This document shows, in pieces, positions 36,690 through 48,811 of a stretch of DNA of 64,000 nucleotides. The position numbers and the translations under genes are program-made. The notes beneath the pieces are model-generated. The model searched no databases. It saw only the letters and a program-made list of their open reading frames with translations, and was not told where the DNA came from. Source of the stretch: Siniperca chuatsi (Eukaryota; Chordata; Actinopteri; Centrarchiformes; Sinipercidae); NCBI RefSeq assembly GCF_020085105.1, contig NC_058055.1, positions 12,118,322-12,182,321 of the forward strand. Direction: 5' to 3'. The number at the start of each line of letters is the position of its first letter. The first letter of the stretch is position 1.

Positions 36690-37987
36690 TGTGAGTTGAA
36701 GGAGTAGAGAACAATGGCGGAAATGGAGTTAGAGGAAGAATCGGAGTGCCAAATTGGAAACGAGGACCCAAGAGGATTTGAAAACAAAAATAAAAGTAAG
36801 AGCACTTCAAGTGATTTCAGGCAGACAATGAAGAAAGAGGAGAAGTATCTTGTCGGGATGGTAGCTGTGACACAAACTGACGGCATTTTCAAGGATTACC
36901 ATGAGGTCGGAATGTTTGTAGGAGGAAAGCTTGGAGATGTAAAATCAGTCAGGATAACAAGAAGTGGGATGGTTATCATTGACTGTGTATCAAAGCGTCA
37001 GAGAGATAGAGCCCTGAAGATTTGTGCATTTAGAGATCACAGCAGTGTGAACTGCTTCCCACTTGGATCAGAAGTGAAGAAGGGAGTAGTAAGCGGCGTG
37101 CCACTGATGGTAGAGGCCGAGTCATTTCGGGACGTTAAAGATGTGTGTGAGGCAAGAAGGCTGACAAAATTCCGAAAAGGGGAGAAGGAGGACAGTAACT
37201 CGGTGTGTTTGACTTTTGAGGGGGAATTGCCAGAAAGAGTGTATCTACATTATGTGTGTTACAGGGTGAGGCCATATGAGAGAGCTCCTCTCAGATGTTT
37301 CTGCTGTCAGGAATATGGACGTTGCTGCAGGATGTAGAGGAGGCAGAATATGTGGGAGATGTGGGAAGGATAACTGTAATGTGGAGGAGTGCAAAGTGGA
37401 GAAAGAGCAAGCAAAATGCCTGCACTGCAAAGGAAATCACCATACAGGATCAGCACAGTGCCAAAAAGAATTAAGGAAGTAAAAATGAATAACATCAGAG
37501 CAGAAAAGGGAATGTCATACGCTGAAGCTGCTAAGAGAATGGAGAGAAATGGTGGCAGTGCGACAGGAAAACGAGCAGAAAGGGAATGGAGATGATCAGA
37601 GCATCAGTATGGACGATTTCCATGGACGATTTTATAACGATTTCTGGCATTTATTGCCATGGTTATAAATTGTGCGGCTGAAATAAAGGGGAAGTCGGAA
37701 AGGATTAAGATGGTGCTGGACGCTGCAAGAAGGTTCTTGAATGTTGTGGACATATCTGGAGAGGATCTAGATGTTACACTGAGGGAAGAAGTTGCACCAA
37801 CTCAGACAACTGGGTCCGGGTTATAGAATGGACTAATGTCATGGGAGCACTTTGGGTGGACACTGTAAATACTTTACACTGTGAAGCTGTTACAATCCAG
37901 CAGTTGGCGGTAATGCACACTTATGGATGCCAACCGCCATCAAACTCAACTGGAGAAGAAGAAGTCACGCGAGTTGATGGGAGGAAT

Positions 37988-38018
<31 letters not shown>
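36690..38018 (+). mobile_element. LINE ORF1-only remnant
   Basis: A copy of the first ORF of a non-LTR retrotransposon, followed directly by 3'-type sequence without any reverse transcriptase. After the ORF1 region comes a stretch that in one frame reads MVINCAAEIKGKSERIK and then LNVVDISGEDLDVTLREE, the usual ORF1 C-terminal region as I remember it. Then comes a tail with GGCGGTAATGCAC and TGCCAACCGCCAT, words shared by many fish repeats. A run of about 29 T bases closes the stretch (37990-38018). Confidence 0.7.
36714..37600 (+). pseudogene. Broken LINE ORF1 (gag-like, zinc-knuckle protein)
   Basis: An ATG-initiated frame of 207 codons (36714-37337) is followed in another frame by cysteine-rich sequence. 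Visible parts are an acidic N-terminus, a middle domain, and three CCHC-like knuckles: CFCCQEYG, CGRCGKDNCNVEEC and CLHCKGNHHTGSAQC. The frame shifts inside the first knuckle (around 37310-37325), and a stop and another shift follow the third (about 37480), after which MSYAEAAKRM continues in a different frame. ORF1 proteins of this type bind LINE RNA. Which LINE clade (I or jockey-like) is uncertain. It is not a host gene. Confidence 0.75.
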
Positions 38019-38021
<3 letters not shown>

Positions 38022-38129
38022 GTTTTATCTTATGCATTTTCCAAAAGCCCGCTGTTCATTGCGAAAGCTTTTAGTATGAAATACATCCAGCAAAAGTGTT
38101 GCGTATTTATGTATACTTGACAAACTGTG

Positions 38130-38470
38130 GTCGTTGACCCCCTGGAATAACGTTAGTTTGTGTCAAAGGTAAGATGCGCCAACCAACTCATTAACTGTTA
38201 CCTCTATATCAGGAAAGGACAGTACTCGGTCTTAAGGTTGTAACGTTACTGTGTTTGGGCTCCACCGTGTGCGACTGGTATGTTAATATTTAACTTAGAG
38301 CATTTTACGTCTTCATTTGTCAGCTAGCTAACGTTAACTCCACAAGTACAGTTTATCTGGGTACAGCTAACGTTGTAGCCAGTTCGCGGAACAAATTTGA
38401 GCTTTTACTGCCATAAAACATGGACAGTAATCAGGAGAAGAAGGAGCTGTCAGCGATTTTAAAGGTAGTG
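38130..38470 (+). promoter_or_regulatory. b4galt4: Probable b4galt4 promoter and first leader exon
   Basis: The stretch is richer in CpG than its surroundings and carries repeated AACGTT motifs. A donor AAG|GTAGTG at 38464/38465 could end a leader exon, and an acceptor TTTACAG at 39506 would join it to the exon holding the b4galt4 ATG at 39782. No TATA box is evident. Exon limits come from splice signals only. Confidence 0.4.
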
Positions 38471-39584
38471 GCCTGCCTAGTTAGAGAAAATGGTGTCTCC
38501 AAGCTAGCCAACGTTAGCTTGTCACTGTCACTCCCCAAAAGTCAACACACGGTGACGGAGACGTTGTGAGAAAGTAGCTACCAAAAAAGTCAAAGTTTTA
38601 CTCTTTAATAAGTTTTCCTGGTAGAGACAACAGCCAAGACTTGACATGAACTAAAATGGAAATAACGTCACTAGCTTAACGCTGGGATATGTGTGTTTGC
38701 TTGTTGCTCGTAACGCTACGTACGTTTTAGCTAACGTTATAATGCAAAGCGTTATAACTGCCCGCAGAGTTAACGTCATGAAATGCATGGTTCATGTTCA
38801 CAGTTCTCCGATTTATATATATGTATTTATATTTGTTGTAACGTTAGCCTATTTGTTATAGTGTTGAAACGATTAGCCTATTAATCGATCGAAAGAAAAT
38901 TAATGGCCAACAATTTTGATGTTGTTTCGTCATTGTAAACTGACAATCTTGGTTTCGATATGCTGATCAGTTAAAGTTGACATTTTTCATTATTTACTGG
39001 CAGTTTTAGACCAATGATTAATCGATCAGTCAATTAAATAATCGACAGATTAATCAAGAATTAAAATAATCGTTGGATATTTGATAAATTATAAGTGAGG
39101 AGAAAGGGGAGATAAAACAGCTGTGCAATGTGATACTACACTTTGTCAAGGGACAAGGAAAAGGACAGGTGTATAGTTACAGGGTGTAAAATTACCATTC
39201 AGGAAGCTCTTTCAGATGTAACATAATATAGTATGTAAGAGAATAAATGTCTCTGAACACAAAAGTAAAGAAAAGAAAAACCCGAAGTAAAGACACTTAA
39301 CTGGTGTCTTGGTTTGTTTTCTAACATCTCATTGGGTGTTTTTTTTTGTTTTCGTATGAAATCGAATGGCGATGTCTCTTTAAAACTAGAACCTGCCCTG
39401 TCAGGGTGTAGTTTTGCATGAACAGACGTGGTAGTATTAGAGTGATTATGATGCAGATATGCCCATTCTTTGCAGTAACATCTTTTCTCTCCAAATCAAT
39501 TTACAGTTGTCTGAGAACTCAAGTTTTTGGTCTCACTTCCTGAAACTGGATTTTGAGGGTTCAGTGATGGAGTTTCACCAATAA
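38420..39584 (+). other. Possible spliced upstream ORF in the b4galt4 leader
   Basis: An ATG in strong context (AACATGG) at 38420 opens 15 codons beginning MDSNQEKKEL up to the donor at 38464/38465. Joined in phase to the acceptor at 39506/39507, it continues 25 codons (LSENSSFWSHFLKLDFEG, then seven more) to a TAA at 39582-39584, about 200 bases before the b4galt4 ATG. The composition looks protein-like, but I recognise no family. It may be a translational regulator of b4galt4, a micropeptide or chance. Confidence 0.3.
38858..39075. mobile_element. hAT-type MITE fragment upstream of b4galt4
   Basis: GTTGAAACGATTAG, TTAATCGATCGA, TCAATTAAATAATCGACAG and AATAATCGTTGGAT are words of the widespread fish repeat family also seen at 62026-62372. 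The far end is not intact, so no duplication could be read. Confidence 0.6.
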
Positions 39585-39781
39585 GTTTTCCTACTTCGCA
39601 GAGATCATATAATTGATTTACTGTAAAGTTCACCAGCATGTTTCATCGCCATGGGATGACTGGTTAGTGAAACTGTGACTGTCAGTATTTTTTCTGAAAT
39701 GGAGGAAAGAGGAAATACCTTTAACTATAACTAACAGCATCTACAGCTTTTACTATTTCACGTCAGCACAGTCACACAGCC

Positions 39782-42700
39782 ATGGGCATCTGTTTGCCTG
39801 TGTGCAAGATTTTGCGGAGGGGGAAGTATTTTGTACTGCTCCTTCTCTTGCTCTCAGTGCTGGCATGGATCTCAACTTTTTCAGGCGTAACAGTGAAATC
39901 GGTTCAGATTTCCTCCGTCACAACACAAACTCTTGTCAAAAGAGACAGCCTGAGGGATAAACTCAACTCCTGGACAGCAGCACCGGTTAACTTAAATACT
40001 CCACCACCAAAAGTTGAATGCCTTCAGGAGTCACCATTGCTACGTAAGTATACATAATAGTGCAGGTTAAAGAGGTGACAAACTTACTGTGTATATGTTA
40101 TTTTGATTTAACTGGGTTTAAGATTTTGGCTTATTAAAAGAAAAATAGTCATCTTCTCAAAAGTAAATGAAATCTTTCTGCTTATGGTGCCTGCTTGCTA
40201 AATAAGAATTGTTTGTATTTTCTTTTATATTTCTTTTTGTAAGTTCTCAAGCTTTACACTGAATACATGCCAGTGTAGAAGAAAGAATGGTAGAGTAGAT
40301 AAGTTAACTGCAATGTAATCAACCAGACACAGGTTTATGCCAATCATTAATGAGTCACCTTGAACACTGGTGGCAACAGCGGAGTGGTCAGTTTCTCAAA
40401 ACTAAGGTAATGGTTGATAATGAGAAACAACATTTAAAAAGTTATAACATAATAGGATTTATAACTGGTAAACCTATTCTTTAATTTTTAAATTTGTTGT
40501 TTAATGTTGGCTATTGTTTTTTGTGCAAAGGATTTTGACTCGTAAGTACAACGTATTTTTTGTAATTGTCTTTTATGAACCTACAATTGAGGGATTTCTT
40601 CCCCCCACTGTTTATCAACATTATAATCTTGAAATACTTGTGAATTGCATTTGTAGGTGCTATATGTTGTCTGCTGTACAGGTTCAACAAGGGAGCCAAA
40701 GAAATAGTTTTAAATGGCACAGTTGCAAAAATGTTTTAAATTGTTTATTCAGCAAAGACATTTTGCTTGTGGCTTAATCTGTTTACTGTGTTATGAATCA
40801 CATATAACAGAATGATCACTAGCACTTAAGACTCAGATAATTGGTTGAATTTGTTAACTTCTACAGATGGAGCTGTGAAGTTGTCCTTCGAATCCTCTCT
40901 GAAACTGAAGGATGTGGAGAGTGACAACAAAGGGGTGACTGAAGGCGAGTATGAGCCCTCAGACTGTACAGCGAGGCAGAGCGTAGCGATCCTCATCCCT
41001 CATCGCAACAGAGAGAGACACCTCCTCTACCTCTTGCACCACCTGCACCCCTTTCTGCAGCGGCAGCAGCTACACTACGCCATTTATGTCATCCAGCAGG
41101 TATTGTTCCACACCATGCACAGTTTTATGTCACACAGTTTTCATATAAAATCAATTGATGTGTTGAGTTCATGCTTGTAGAACTGAGTATTGATTTATCA
41201 TATCAGGGAACTACACTGTAGTTGTAAGAATTGTTTTTTAGATTTTTTATCGTTTTATATCGTTATTAGTATTAGTAACTTATTTAGTTTAAGTAGTTGT
41301 AATTCAAGCTCACACTTGTAACCATTTTACATGTATACTAATGAGATATACTCATTGTATATCAGCAAATTTTCTGAAAACTGTGATTGTCCGTCCCGGT
41401 AATGTCCTGTCAATCAAAAAGAAAAAAAAATGTGAGTATGACTAAATGTGATGCGACTGCAAATAAGGAGCTTACTCTGTGAAAAATAGAGCAACTTTAA
41501 GTGAAGAAATATTATGTAAATAAATGTGTGACTTTATTGCATTCCTTTATAGTATTTTTTCTAATGACAACATTTCAAGCAGGTAAAACATAAAACTTAC
41601 AAGGAAAACAAACAATTGGCTAGTTGCTCAATGGTTTTCTCTAATCAGTTAATCCCTAGTGGAGACTCACTATTAAAAATCTTTCATTTTTTTCCCAATG
41701 CATAAAGCATAATGAGATACAATAGAAAAACACAGACATTTACACTGATAAAGGACATTTATCAGTGTGTTTTCTTTGTTTTAAAGGCTGGTGATGCAAC
41801 TTTTAACCGTGCCAAGTTACTGAATGTCGGGTATTTGGAGGCACTGAAGGACTACAGTTGGGAGTGCTTCATCTTCCATGATGTGGACCTGGTTCCTGAA
41901 AATGATCACAATTTATATGTCTGTGACAAGCAGCCAAAACACTTGGTGGTTGGCCGGAATGCCACAGGATACAAGTAAGTATATGACTAAGAGTAAATTC
42001 TTGTGAGTCATGAGTCAGTAGTTAAACTTTATATTACCTTTGTGAAAAAGCAACACAGTAATATAGCCGCAGGCAGCAATACCTTTTTTTTTTTTCACTC
42101 AACGGAAGGAAGCAGCTCGATTGGCCAAAAATTAAAGTTGCAGGCAGCAACCATCAAAGTCACACACTTGTTCCATCATCACAAAGCCTGCATTGCGCAC
42201 TTCAAGTTCCACCATTCGGCCTTTATTACAGTGCCACCATGTGGCCGATTGTGCTCAAATTTCTGTGGAAGCCTTTGCACATAATTTCCAGTTATTGGGC
42301 CAAGTTTCGTGTTTCCAGCTCACAGCAATTTGAGCTGTGGCATAAGACAAATAATAATAATAATAATAATGATAAACTGGCACAAACTCAATAGGGTTCT
42401 ACCGCTTCGCGGTTTGAACCCTAATTAACGGATGGCTGTCTCCTCAGGCTTGATGTTATCTTGAAAGCCCTGATATAATCTTTTAAACAAAAAACTTTCT
42501 TCATATTCTTCCACTCTCAGGCTGCGTTACAAAGGCTACTTTGGAGGAGTCACAGCTATGACCAAAGACCAGTTTCTTCAAGTGAATGGATTCTCTAACA
42601 CTTACTGGGGTTGGGGCGGAGAGGATGATGACCTTCGCATCAGGTGAGACAGAAACAAGTGAAAACAGTATTCGAGATCATTAGCGTTTCTTTTTATCAC

Positions 42701-43116
42701 GTCTGGTGGACATGTGGTATATATTCCACATGTGGGTCTGCTGTCTCGTGCAGGGTTGAGCTGCAGAAAATGAAGATTGTACGGCCACCCGCTGATGTAG
42801 CTCGCTATACCATGGTGTTTCACAAACGGGACAGTGGCAATGAAATAAACAAAGACAGGTCAGTACATGTATAGATAGGGATAATGTGTTCTGCTTGTTT
42901 CAGCATATTATAAGCCAATTAAATGTATGTATCCTGATTTGTGCAGCAAATTTAATCTCTTCAATTAATTTTTTTTTGCTTCCCAGGATGAGGTTGTTAG
43001 GACGAACACCGCAGGTATGGAGAAAGGATGGACTCAACAGCTGCTTATATAAGACTTTGTCAGTAGAGAGGATGCCTCTTTATGTGAATGTTACTGTGGA
43101 CATTGGTAAGCCATAG
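39782..43116 (+). CDS. b4galt4: Beta-1,4-galactosyltransferase 4
   Basis: Golgi type II membrane enzyme that transfers galactose from UDP-galactose to GlcNAc (in mammals notably 6-sulfo-GlcNAc and glycolipid acceptors). Coding exons: 39782-40043, 40867-41099, 41787-41974, 42521-42643, 42754-42858, 42987-43116, in frame to 346 residues (human 344). A short cytoplasmic tail (CKILRRGKY) precedes a membrane anchor at about 16-34 and a stem. The catalytic domain has VAILIPHRNRERHLLYLLHH, FNRAKLLNVGYLEAL, the metal-binding DVD of FIFHDVDLVPEND (about 197-199), GYFGGVTAM and WGWGGEDDD (about 258-266). HLVVGRNATGYKLRYKGYFG favours B4GALT4 over B4GALT3. The reading frame ends five codons after DI through a sequence (G|GTAAGC) that also resembles a donor site, so a longer alternative C-terminus is possible. 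Confidence 0.92.
42055..42425. mobile_element. Interspersed repeat in b4galt4 intron 3
   Basis: Between two exons lies a block with GCCACCATGTGGCCGATTG, a (TAA)n run near 42350 and the closing foldback TAGGGTTCTACCGCTTCGCG ... GGTTTGAACCCTAA. These resemble the end of a widespread fish non-autonomous repeat; superfamily not determined and limits approximate. Confidence 0.5.
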
Positions 43117-45752
43117 AGTTTAGATTTCAAACAGCAAGCCCTGCTGTGAAAATATTTCATGATATATTGTATACAGTATGTGTACAAGACACCATATTAA
43201 GCACACAAAATGCACATTGTTTTTAGTTTACATATTAAAATTAAGCTCAGCTGGCAACTACACCTTTGCACATTTTGCATATCATGCTGCCTTCATATTG
43301 TGACCAGCCTGCAAAAAATAAATAAATTAAACAGGGTGTTTTTTTCCTGTCAAGTAATGATTGGCTTTGGCCAAATAAAGAAGTTAGCTGGTAAATATTC
43401 CTGGTATTTTAATTGTATTGCTAAAACATACAGCTGTCAGACTTCAATTTATTTATGCATATGCATTATTATGCATGAAATATTACAGCATAAAACATGC
43501 TGATATTTTATATACATGTGTGTACAATGTGTATTTTGTGTGCTTCATTCTGTGGATGCATTGACTTTCTAAAGCCCCTACAGCCACAGGTGTTGTCACA
43601 TATGTTGCCTAATTAGACCTTGTCTCAGAACTGTCTGGGAGGTACAGACTGTGATTGATTGATTGATAGATATCTCCCTCACGCTCATGCTAGATTTGTT
43701 GCTTCTGTTAAGGCAGGACAATTTGCCCCTTTAATACTAGTACATAGCATGTAGTGACCTCACGTTTCCCTGCATAGCTCCGCCCAGAGACCTGAGCAGA
43801 TGTCTAATCAGCCAGACAACTGAGATTTCCTTTGTAGGTGTGCAGAGCCTATAAGACTAAGTTAATGTTTAGATTTGATTCAAGGCTGCTTGGATCTGAT
43901 GCACAGATGTAAAGTGAACATTGGATCAGTTCATTATGGTCATCAGTAATGTGCATTAAAGCTGCGTTAATTGATTTTTGACTGCTAGATGGCAGAAAAT
44001 CAAAACATATTAACAGCAACAGAGCCTTGATATACTTTTATCAGTTTTTCTAAAGCATCCTATCACAGTAACTAAAAAAGTAATCATCCCTCTTAGACTA
44101 TGACTCTAGTCATGTTGTATTGTTTTACAGCACAGTGGATTTATTTAGGCTTTTTCTAGACACGGATTAACAAAAATAGTTACCTTTGGTATCTTTGCCT
44201 TGGGCCAACTAGGCTTTATTTACAGAACTTGAGAACCGTGACCATATTTGGATGAATAATGTTTTTTTAATAAGGCCTTACATGCTTGTTTTTTAAGCAG
44301 GAATTAATGGGTGGTGGTTTCTTATTCATTACCTTTTAACATTTTTAAAATTATAATTGTAGTCTTTTGAGACCATTAATATAACTTTTTTTTACTATTA
44401 TCGTATGTGAAGAGAAAAATCAAAAAAAATGTGCATACTTATGCATTGATCATTGCATGCTGCTTAGAAATATGTGTCTCATGCACTCATATCAAATTTG
44501 TTACATAAATGATTTTATTTTAATTTAAGGTGGGGTATGCGATTCTGGAAAAATCCAACACCATGACAAATACCATAATATAGAGCGACCGACACAGCAA
44601 GTAATGTAACGTTAGCTAGGCTGTGAGTTAGCAAACTGTCCCTACAGTTGCTCCTGTGAAGCTAACAGCCAGAGAGGACGAGACGGTTTCCCAGAGCCAA
44701 CACACCAGCTCCAGACAGCGATACTCACAACTCTCCTGCTGTTATAGCTAACATCACAACAGCAGCATATCTTGGCAAACTAGAAAGTAAGCTGAATGTC
44801 CGTGGGCAAGTCATTTAACGTTACCTGACACACAAATCATGGCTCCCATTTACAGAGCCAGGGCTGTGTACAAACACTAGACAGCTTGCGGACTGTGAGG
44901 AGATTTTTGCTGAATTTGACCAAAAGACATGTATTGGATTAGAATCACATACCCCACCTTTTAATGTATTTATTGAAGGTAGTTTAGCTGCTGGTATGTT
45001 ATGAGTACAATATGTTTTGTCTTTATCTGACCAGCAAATCCGACTTCTTTCAAGACTGAGCAATATTACTAACTGTAATGACAAACATGGCTACAGTTTA
45101 CTTGAGCCACTCCTCTTTATATATTCATTTTCATAACAGTTTTTCTAGGTTGTTGGTGTCCTGATCGTCTGTTTGTTTCATGGTCACATCTCCACTCCTG
45201 AATGAATGTCATGGGGTTATTTTTCTACTGTGGGTTGAAAACTTACATGTAAAAATATTGTAAGTGCACAAGTTAAACTACAATTTCTGAAAAAGATTTT
45301 GTAATATGATTAAAACCGAAAAAATATGTGGTAATAGTGTAGCATCAAACTGAATTATTATTATTTTTTTAATATATAAATCATTGTATGAAATTCAAAG
45401 TGATGCCATATGAGAATGTCATTTGGTAGATTCATTTTGTATGTTGTTTTGGATTGATTTTTCATGTTGATGGGAGAACACACATCATGGTTATATATGG
45501 TTATATGTGTATATGGTTTTATGAATCTACAGTCTTGGCACCACAATTTTGGTTTCTCCTGAATGCTAAAGTGTTCTTTGTGTCAATCATGAGTGCAAAA
45601 TATCAGTGAGGGCTACTTGTTTGCAATAAATACTATAATTGGGAGACTTCAATTCTTATGATCTTTGAGGGAATGTAGCTTGCTTTTGTTGTGACAATTG
45701 GTTCTATATCTAATGTTTTGGATATATTGGTGGTACTAATTGGTGCAATAAA
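43117..45752 (+). other. b4galt4: b4galt4 3' UTR and downstream DNA
   Basis: No further coding exon is evident. Possible poly(A) signals AATAAA occur near 43314, at 45625-45630 and at 45747-45752, so the UTR may be short or over 2 kb. The stretch contains the MITE at 44528-44959. Confidence 0.45.
44528..44959. mobile_element. MITE with 9-bp target-site duplication
   Basis: The ends AGGTGGGGTATG and CATACCCCACCT are perfect inverted repeats, extended by (C/T)GATTCT on one side and AGAATC on the other. Flanks TTTAATTTA (44519-44527) and TTTAATGTA (44960-44968) match at 8 of 9 bases. There is no transposase ORF. A 9-bp duplication would suit Mutator or Merlin-type elements; hAT (8 bp) fits less well. 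Confidence 0.75.
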
Positions 45753-46799
45753 AGATTGTATTTTTTATTTTATTTTATTCTATAATATGCCCAGGTGCTT
45801 GGAGCTTGTTTTAATGTTCACATCCTCATTTGACAATGCAAATTCAAACCACATGTGACGCACATTGTCAGGAGCCTTACGTGCATTGGCCCTGTGCTCT
45901 TCGCAGGGGCACTCTCCTGGACACCTCTTGATCTGGAAAGTCATGACCAAATCCTGACCACCTGCTCCACTTGCTCCCTTCTTATGGATGGTTTCAGGAT
46001 AAAACAAACCCCCTCTAAAAAACTTATCCCTGCTTATTTAGAATTCTATAAGTAATTCACTGTAATACTAATATTTTATGGAATTGATGTTACTGTAGGA
46101 TGGTAGTATGTTGCATATAACAGTCACAGTCACACCAAGATGGCAACAGCCTGCAGTGCATGAATCTGACCAGAGGGGGTCCTTGAGAGCACAATATCCA
46201 CTATTGGAAAAACATCTTGACTGAGGTCTCTTGTCCTTGTTAAATACCGAAAGATTGCTTTAATTGCCAGGCAATTTGCGCAACAGTAGCTTTAATGCAT
46301 CATGATAACCTGATTTTGGTTGAAATGTGGGAAGATGTCCCACACAGCACAATCATGAACCATATGAAGGAAAAACAACAGATGTGAGCTGAAGAAAGCA
46401 GATTTTGAAAAAAAATATATAAATGACAAATCAGACAAGTCTTTTCCTGATGGAACACTTTTTTGGCCTCAAGAAAAAAAAGAAGCTGTGATTTGTATAA
46501 TTAATGAGTTACTATGTATTTTATTCTCCAGGCTATGTATGCTGCCAGTTTCAGAGGTGGTGCAGTTGTAGAGAGCGTAGGAGGACTTGATTATGTTTAA
46601 CACCGTACATTACTTGTTCAATCAAATCAGCTCCTGGAAGTGGAATCCATTTTGCAGTTTAGTTTTTACCATGTTTTCCTGCCTTAATGGTTCAGTTTTA
46701 TTTATTTGGAGTCGCACAGTCACCACATTATGTGTAGTGTCACAATGCCAACCCAGAACTTTCTCTCAAGATTTCGGCTGGCTCTTTGAGGCTTGAACA

Positions 46800-47330
46800 T
46801 ACACAAACCAACATGAAGTGTCTTAGTATGGAGTCAGGCCACCATGAGCCTCCAGAACAGCTTCAGTGCTCCTTACCAAGTCTGTGGAACTCTATTGGAG
46901 GAATGAACACCGTTCCTCCACAAGATATTCCCTCATTTATATATACAACCTTTATTTAATCAGGTCATCTCATTAAGACCAAGATCTCTTTTGCAAGAGA
47001 GACCTGAGTACAGCAGAACAAACAGCCAGACATAACAAAAGGATCTGTAGTATCAGAGATAGTCAGAGACATCACTAAATAGATTTGAAGATTAAAGTTT
47101 ATATTATATAATTTGGTGTTATGGAGATGGTGGGAGAGAGCGTTGGCTTACACGTTAGTACAAAATCTTCCATAGATGTGAAACTGGGTTGAGATCTGGT
47201 GACTGTAAAGGCCGTAGCATTTTATTCACATAATTTTCATACTCTCTAAACCATTCAGTGTGCCCTGGTGCATGGAAGCATCTGCATTGGATATGTTTCT
47301 CCACTCTTATTCAGGTTTTTACTTTAATTT
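46800..47330. mobile_element. Teleost interspersed repeat with a nested insertion
   Basis: GAGTCAGGCCACCATGAGCC and GAACAGCTTCAGTGCTCCTT on the left and TGGGTTGAGATCTGGTGACT with ATTTTCATACTCTCTAAACC on the right are parts of one repeat I know from many fish genomes. Between them, about 46941-47040, sits a different known block with CTTTATTTAATCAGGTCATC and CTCTTTTGCAAGAGAGACCT. The older element was split by the younger one. Superfamily not determined. Confidence 0.55.
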
Positions 47331-48539
47331 GTCCCCCGTCTGCATTTGTTGAAGTATTTTTATCAAAGTGAAACAGGAAGTCATGACAAGTCTGTGTGCA
47401 TGTGTACAGTTAAAGCCAGGGAAACACCAGCACCTGTGCTGTGGAATGTTGTCGGGTATAACATTTGATTCCATATGTTTTTGTGCAACCAAGTAAACAT
47501 GAGGCAGTTACCAGAACAGGAGGAAATCCACTTCCACCTGATTTATTATTACTGATGTGCTGGTAGTGTAGCTGCGCATTATCCATCAGTTAATGCTGGA
47601 TTTACTTTCTTTAAATTTTACATTTTAACTCTACATTACATTCTGTCTGATTTCCATCTTGGGGTAGCATCGTTCATGTTCACAAATATTGATTAGATTA
47701 GATCAGATTAGATTTATTAGTCCTGCTCAGTGAGTAACGAACTTTAAAAAATGTGTTATCTTCACTTTCAAATCAACAACATTTTATATATAAGGAATAT
47801 TTTGTCTGTTTCCCTCATTTCCACTCTCAGGCAGAAGCTAAATTATGCTGCAGATCCACTAAGACATTGCATCTCTGAGGACATGAAGGACATGTACTAA
47901 AAGTAAGGACAAGAATAACCCCTTATTCTTCAGATACAATGAAATGTCTTCTCAGCATAGACCAATTTTTTTTTACATTTTTTTTTTTTTTTTACCAGTG
48001 CAAAGAAAGAGCGGGATGTCTGAGGCTTTGTATGGACAGAATGATGTCATCTCCTCTTCCTATGGTGCAGAAAGAAAGCTTTGTCTTGTGGAGGCCAGGC
48101 CCGGTCATTTAGCTCACATGTGACATTCACGAAACACTTTTAGCATAAAAATATCAGCTCTGCGAGTCAGAACACTACGATCTACTCTACAAACTAGTCC
48201 ATTCAGATATGTTAAAGAATGCCAGTGGTGCCTACAATTTGTACTGTATTGTTCCTGCTTGCAAATACAGTATGCCTTGTATGAGTGTAGAGTGTAAGAA
48301 TTCACCAGTGGGATGTTCATATCTTTATTTGCAAAAGTAAATAAGCAATAATTTATGGAAGAGCAATGCTTTTCTGTTTTAGATTAAATATAAAATCCAG
48401 ACTTAATCTATGTGTCCAAATTTATTGGTTTGAGTTCACACATGTTCTTAAAAGATATAACTATTAGATGGAAAGTTAGCAGTTTTTTTAATTGGTTAAA
48501 ATCATGTGTGACAGTGTCAAATTATTTCATTGCAGTATA

Positions 48540-48785
48540 TCAGGGCAGCCCAGCAGCTCAGTGGTACTTTGTACAGTAAGAAGGTCCAGGGTGCTTTCTA
48601 TGTGGAGTTTGTGCAAGTTTCCTCTGAGTTCTCCAGTTTTCTCCCACAGTTCAAAGTCATGCAGGTCAGGTGAACTGAAAACTGTGTGTGTGTTATCAGT
48701 CGTGTTTCCTTTGAGCCATTGTATGCTGGGATAGGCTCCCCCATTGTCTTGAATAGGAATAAGCAGGTAGAGCAGATGGATGGAT
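48540..48785. mobile_element. Degenerate interspersed repeat ending in (GGAT)n
   Basis: GGCAGCCCAGCAGCTCAGTG, GTGGAGTTTGTGCAAGTTTC, TTTTCTCCCACAGTTCAAAG, TGCTGGGATAGGCTCC and the terminal GATGGATGGATG follow the order of a very common teleost repeat that starts with GGGCGGCACGGTGGCTCAGT-type sequence. The copy is old and partly deleted. Confidence 0.6.
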
Positions 48786-48811
48786 GCAGTGCTTAATCAG
48801 CAAATTCAGTT

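Noticed and set aside
39782-43116. Identification as b4galt3
   Set aside because: VVGRNATGYKLRYKGYFGG and the short C-terminus match B4GALT4 rather than B4GALT3, and arhgap31 is the expected B4GALT4 neighbour.
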